From DAOMFB01 sp035519355 (GTDB lineage Bacteria; Acidobacteriota; Thermoanaerobaculia; UBA5066): a DNA stretch of 7,584 nucleotides. The notes under the pieces were generated by a model. That model was not told the origin of the DNA. It ran no database searches and saw only the letters and a program-made list of their open reading frames with translations. Where the stretch lies: NCBI GenBank assembly GCA_035519355.1, contig DATIWM010000354.1:1-7584 (forward strand), given 5' to 3'. Within the stretch, counting starts at the first letter, position 1. The number at the start of each line of letters is the position of its first letter. Shown in pieces: positions 7,145 to 7,584 of this stretch. The translations under genes and the position numbers were made by a program.

Positions 7145-7584
7145 ATGGCGGGTGAGACGAAAGAGTGGGACATCATCGTCATCGGATCGGGCATCGGAGG
7201 CCTCACGGCCGCGGTGCTCCTTGCGAAGCTGCATGGCCGGCGGGTTCTCGTCCTGGAACGCCACGACCGGGCCGGCGGCTTCACCCACGTCTTCGCCCGC
7301 CGTGGCGGATACCAGTGGGACGTCGGGGTCCACTACGTCGGCGAGATGGGCCAGCGCGGCCTCAGCCGGGACGTCCTCGAGGTGGCGACGGGCGGCGAAG
7401 TGCACTGGCAGAAGATGCCGGAGGGATACGACCGGCTGATCTTTCCGGACTTCGAGTTCACCGTCCGCGCCGGACGGGAGCGCTTCAGGAGCGATCTCAA
7501 GGCCGCGTTCCCCGGCGAGGCCCGGGCCATCGACCGCTATTTCCGGGACGTGAGGCGCGCCGCCTCGTACATTTCGATCCTGGG
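7145..7584 (+). CDS. FAD-dependent oxidoreductase, phytoene desaturase / retinol saturase-like (N-terminal part)
   Basis: The gene runs off the right edge and 146 codons are visible. The N-terminus has a classic FAD Rossmann fold: DIIVIGSGIGGLTAA with GxGxxG at residues 14-19, followed by the second strand VLVLE ending at Glu38, which binds the ribose of FAD, and then RAGGFTHVF (42-50). The segment YQWDVGVHYVG (56-66) is typical of the CrtI/RetSat group, which includes phytoene desaturases, carotenoid isomerases and all-trans-retinol 13,14-reductase-like enzymes. These act on polyene or other hydrophobic substrates. The substrate cannot be decided from the N-terminus, and no other carotenoid gene is visible. 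The ATG at 7145 has GGAGGG (7134-7139) five bases upstream. The gene follows oligopeptidase B by 190 bases, so it probably has its own promoter, although I could not recognise one. Confidence 0.88.
   Translation, partial: MAGETKEWDIIVIGSGIGGLTAAVLLAKLHGRRVLVLERHDRAGGFTHVFARRGGYQWDVGVHYVGEMGQRGLSRDVLEVATGGEVHWQKMPEGYDRLIFPDFEFTVRAGRERFRSDLKAAFPGEARAIDRYFRDVRRAASYISIL

Noticed and set aside
4720..7284. Upstream part of the 1138-codon minus-strand open frame, as a giant protein fused to the reductase
   Set aside because: It is the complement of the oligopeptidase B gene, whose catalytic motifs are clear. The antisense translation has no recognisable motif, and the reductase Rossmann strand starts exactly at the ATG ending at 4719.
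7038..7439. 133-codon plus-strand open frame beginning in the gap after oligopeptidase B
   Set aside because: It overlaps the flavoprotein gene in another frame, is Ser/Arg/Gly-rich without motifs and has no ribosome site; the FAD-binding frame from 7145 is clearly the real one.

Overview
The window is GC-rich, tightly packed bacterial DNA with strongly GC-biased third codon positions. It holds six protein genes, two of them cut by the window ends. I see no tRNA, rRNA, CRISPR array, insertion sequence or phage gene. A large secreted BNR/sortilin-type propeller protein, an oligopeptidase B with a signal peptide, and a CrtI/RetSat-like flavoprotein together fit a Gram-negative soil or sediment lineage such as Acidobacteriota or a neighbouring phylum. 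This placement is inferred from gene content only and is weak.

Layout. On the plus strand, positions 1-1709 hold the C-terminal 568 residues of a BNR-repeat (VPS10/sortilin-like) beta-propeller protein with an Ig-like C-terminal domain. After 13 bases come two polytopic membrane proteins of the DUF2157-like type (1723-2694 and 2691-3866). They overlap by ATGA, and the second ends in a glycine-rich tail. All three plus-strand genes may share a transcript. A convergent minus-strand gene (3868-4719) encodes an RmlD-like dTDP-4-dehydrorhamnose reductase, and its stop lies one base from the stop of the membrane protein. A 93-base divergent intergenic region contains a 15-base palindrome and a possible -10 box. 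It leads into a plus-strand oligopeptidase B (4813-6954) with an N-terminal signal peptide. After a 190-base gap without a recognisable terminator, a FAD-dependent oxidoreductase of the phytoene desaturase/retinol saturase type starts at 7145 and runs off the right edge.

The genes do not form an obvious single pathway. The membrane pair is the only clear functional unit, judged by translational coupling and similar architecture. The other genes look like ordinary chromosomal housekeeping or accessory genes. I found no convincing evidence of a new multi-gene system. The points most worth a second look are the exported oligopeptidase B with one altered S2-pocket residue, and the coupled membrane pair with its glycine-rich tail. 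Because of the high GC content, very long antisense frames are open, including one of about 1138 codons. They are artefacts, but they can push automatic start calls for the RmlD-like and oligopeptidase genes far upstream.
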